In this document: positions 34,268 to 34,888 of the stretch, in pieces
How positions within the stretch are numbered: the stretch's first letter is position 1
How the letters are laid out: each line of letters opens with the position of its first letter
Assembly: GCA_944321875.1 (NCBI GenBank)
Contig: CALUMX010000032.1
Coordinates: 1-34,888, forward strand
Source: an uncultured Muribaculaceae bacterium
GTDB lineage: Bacteria; Bacteroidota; Bacteroidia; Bacteroidales; Muribaculaceae
Direction: 5' to 3'
Length of the DNA: 34,888 nucleotides
Position numbers and translations under genes: made by a program
The notes under the pieces: model-generated
The model's input: only the letters and a program-made list of their open reading frames with translations
Databases searched by the model: none
What the model was told of the DNA's origin: nothing

Positions 34268-34738
34268 ATGGAACAAGAGGTAATACTTAATGAGCATAAT
34301 AAGCAGGAATATCCTCCGATGCACACGGCAGAGCATATTTTGAACGGTACGATGGTGAAGTTGTTTGGGCTTGAGCGTTCGCGCAATGCCCACATCGAGC
34401 GGAAAAAGTCGAAATGCGATTATCCGATGGCTGCAGCGTTGACGCCGGAGCAGATAGCCTTGATTGAGCAGACAGTGAACGGAGTTATTGAGCGTAATCT
34501 GGATGTGACAGTCGAATTTGCCCGGAAATCGGACATGGAAGGCCGTTTTGACGTTTCCCGTTTGCCCGGAGACGCTTCGGAAACGGTGCGAATTGTTCAT
34601 GTGGGCGATTATGATGAGTGTCTGTGCGTGGGTGCGCATGTAAAAAATACGTCGGAAATCGGACATTTTCGCATTTCATCGGCACGTTATGCCGACGGTG
34701 TTCAGCGAATCGTATTCCGTTTGGATGCGAAGGAATAA
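34268..34738 (+). CDS. AlaX-type alanyl-tRNA editing protein
   Basis: The 156-residue protein is a free-standing tRNA-editing domain related to the second additional domain of threonyl- and alanyl-tRNA synthetases. Such proteins hydrolyse mischarged Ser-tRNA(Ala) (or similar) in trans in the cytoplasm. The four zinc ligands are visible: His19 and His23 in MHTAEHILNG, and Cys120 and His124 in CVGAHVKNTSEIGHF. The ATG at 34268 is chosen because it follows a perfect promoter and gives a normal N terminus. The frame is open further upstream, but only across that promoter. It is short compared with AlaX forms that carry an extra N-terminal domain, and it lacks the catalytic synthetase part. Exact tRNA specificity cannot be read. 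Confidence 0.88.
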   Translation: MEQEVILNEHNKQEYPPMHTAEHILNGTMVKLFGLERSRNAHIERKKSKCDYPMAAALTPEQIALIEQTVNGVIERNLDVTVEFARKSDMEGRFDVSRLPGDASETVRIVHVGDYDECLCVGAHVKNTSEIGHFRISSARYADGVQRIVFRLDAKE

Positions 34739-34888
34739 CTTTTTTTGAGAGAATTTTGTGGTCGTGGATGCAATAGGCGGACGCTGAAGATTGGTTTTGA
34801 CAGTCATAGCTTCAAAATTCTTAAAAAAAAATTACCGAGACTAAATAGTTGTTTCATAGCGGAATGGGGCGGATATGCGCCAAGAGTT

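Noticed and set aside
34739..34888. Open frame continuing after the AlaX stop to the window end
   Set aside because: It is about 50 codons with no ATG, no motif and Lys-rich low-complexity sequence. It could be chance or the edge of an unseen gene, and nothing can be supported.

Overview
The window is chromosomal DNA from a member of the Bacteroidales (Bacteroidota), most likely gut-associated. Three things point there: promoters of the TTTG-N19-21-TAnnTTTG type used by the Bacteroidota primary sigma factor, the absence of Shine-Dalgarno sequences ahead of most starts, and a complete SusC/SusD polysaccharide utilization locus (PUL) run by a hybrid two-component regulator. The genus cannot be fixed from the sequence alone. 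I saw no tRNA, rRNA, CRISPR array, insertion sequence or phage gene.

Region 1 (1-5.3 kb) is housekeeping: pyrH-frr (UMP kinase, ribosome recycling factor), a divergent secreted TPR protein, thyA-folA (thymidylate synthase, dihydrofolate reductase), alanine dehydrogenase and a small three-helix membrane protein. The folA product has Cys where dihydrofolate reductases almost always have Trp.

Region 2 (5.4-9.6 kb, minus strand) is a cobalamin-riboswitch operon. The riboswitch is followed by three lipoproteins, the last two being tandem DUF5074-like beta-propellers related in type to the BtuG class of surface B12-binding proteins. No btuB receptor or inner-membrane B12 transporter is present, so these lipoproteins probably serve a receptor encoded elsewhere.

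Region 3 (9.7-17 kb) holds panB, a class A penicillin-binding protein, and a tight three-gene operon of a GH3-family adenylating enzyme, a secreted alkaline phosphatase and a sirtuin that lacks the zinc-binding cysteines.

Region 4 (17-32.3 kb) is a fructan PUL. A hybrid sensor/regulator with a periplasmic sugar-binding domain is divergent from susC-susD-surface glycan-binding lipoprotein-GH32-GH32-MFS transporter-fructokinase. The content closely parallels the Bacteroides thetaiotaomicron fructan locus. In the model, fructan is bound and cut at the surface, oligosaccharides enter through SusCD, exo-acting GH32 releases fructose in the periplasm, the MFS carrier imports it and fructokinase phosphorylates it. 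Free periplasmic fructose would signal through the hybrid regulator. The divergent promoter region has an inverted repeat and a third half-site that look like regulator binding sites. The first GH32 has Glu in place of the catalytic Asp nucleophile, plus an N-terminal lectin-like domain and a C-terminal domain resembling a type IX secretion signal.

Region 5 (32.3-34.9 kb) has a GNAT-like protein, an unrecognised protein with a C-terminal membrane anchor, and an AlaX-type tRNA-editing protein with a perfect Bacteroidales promoter. The short flanks at 1-88 and 34739-34888 hold nothing I can support.
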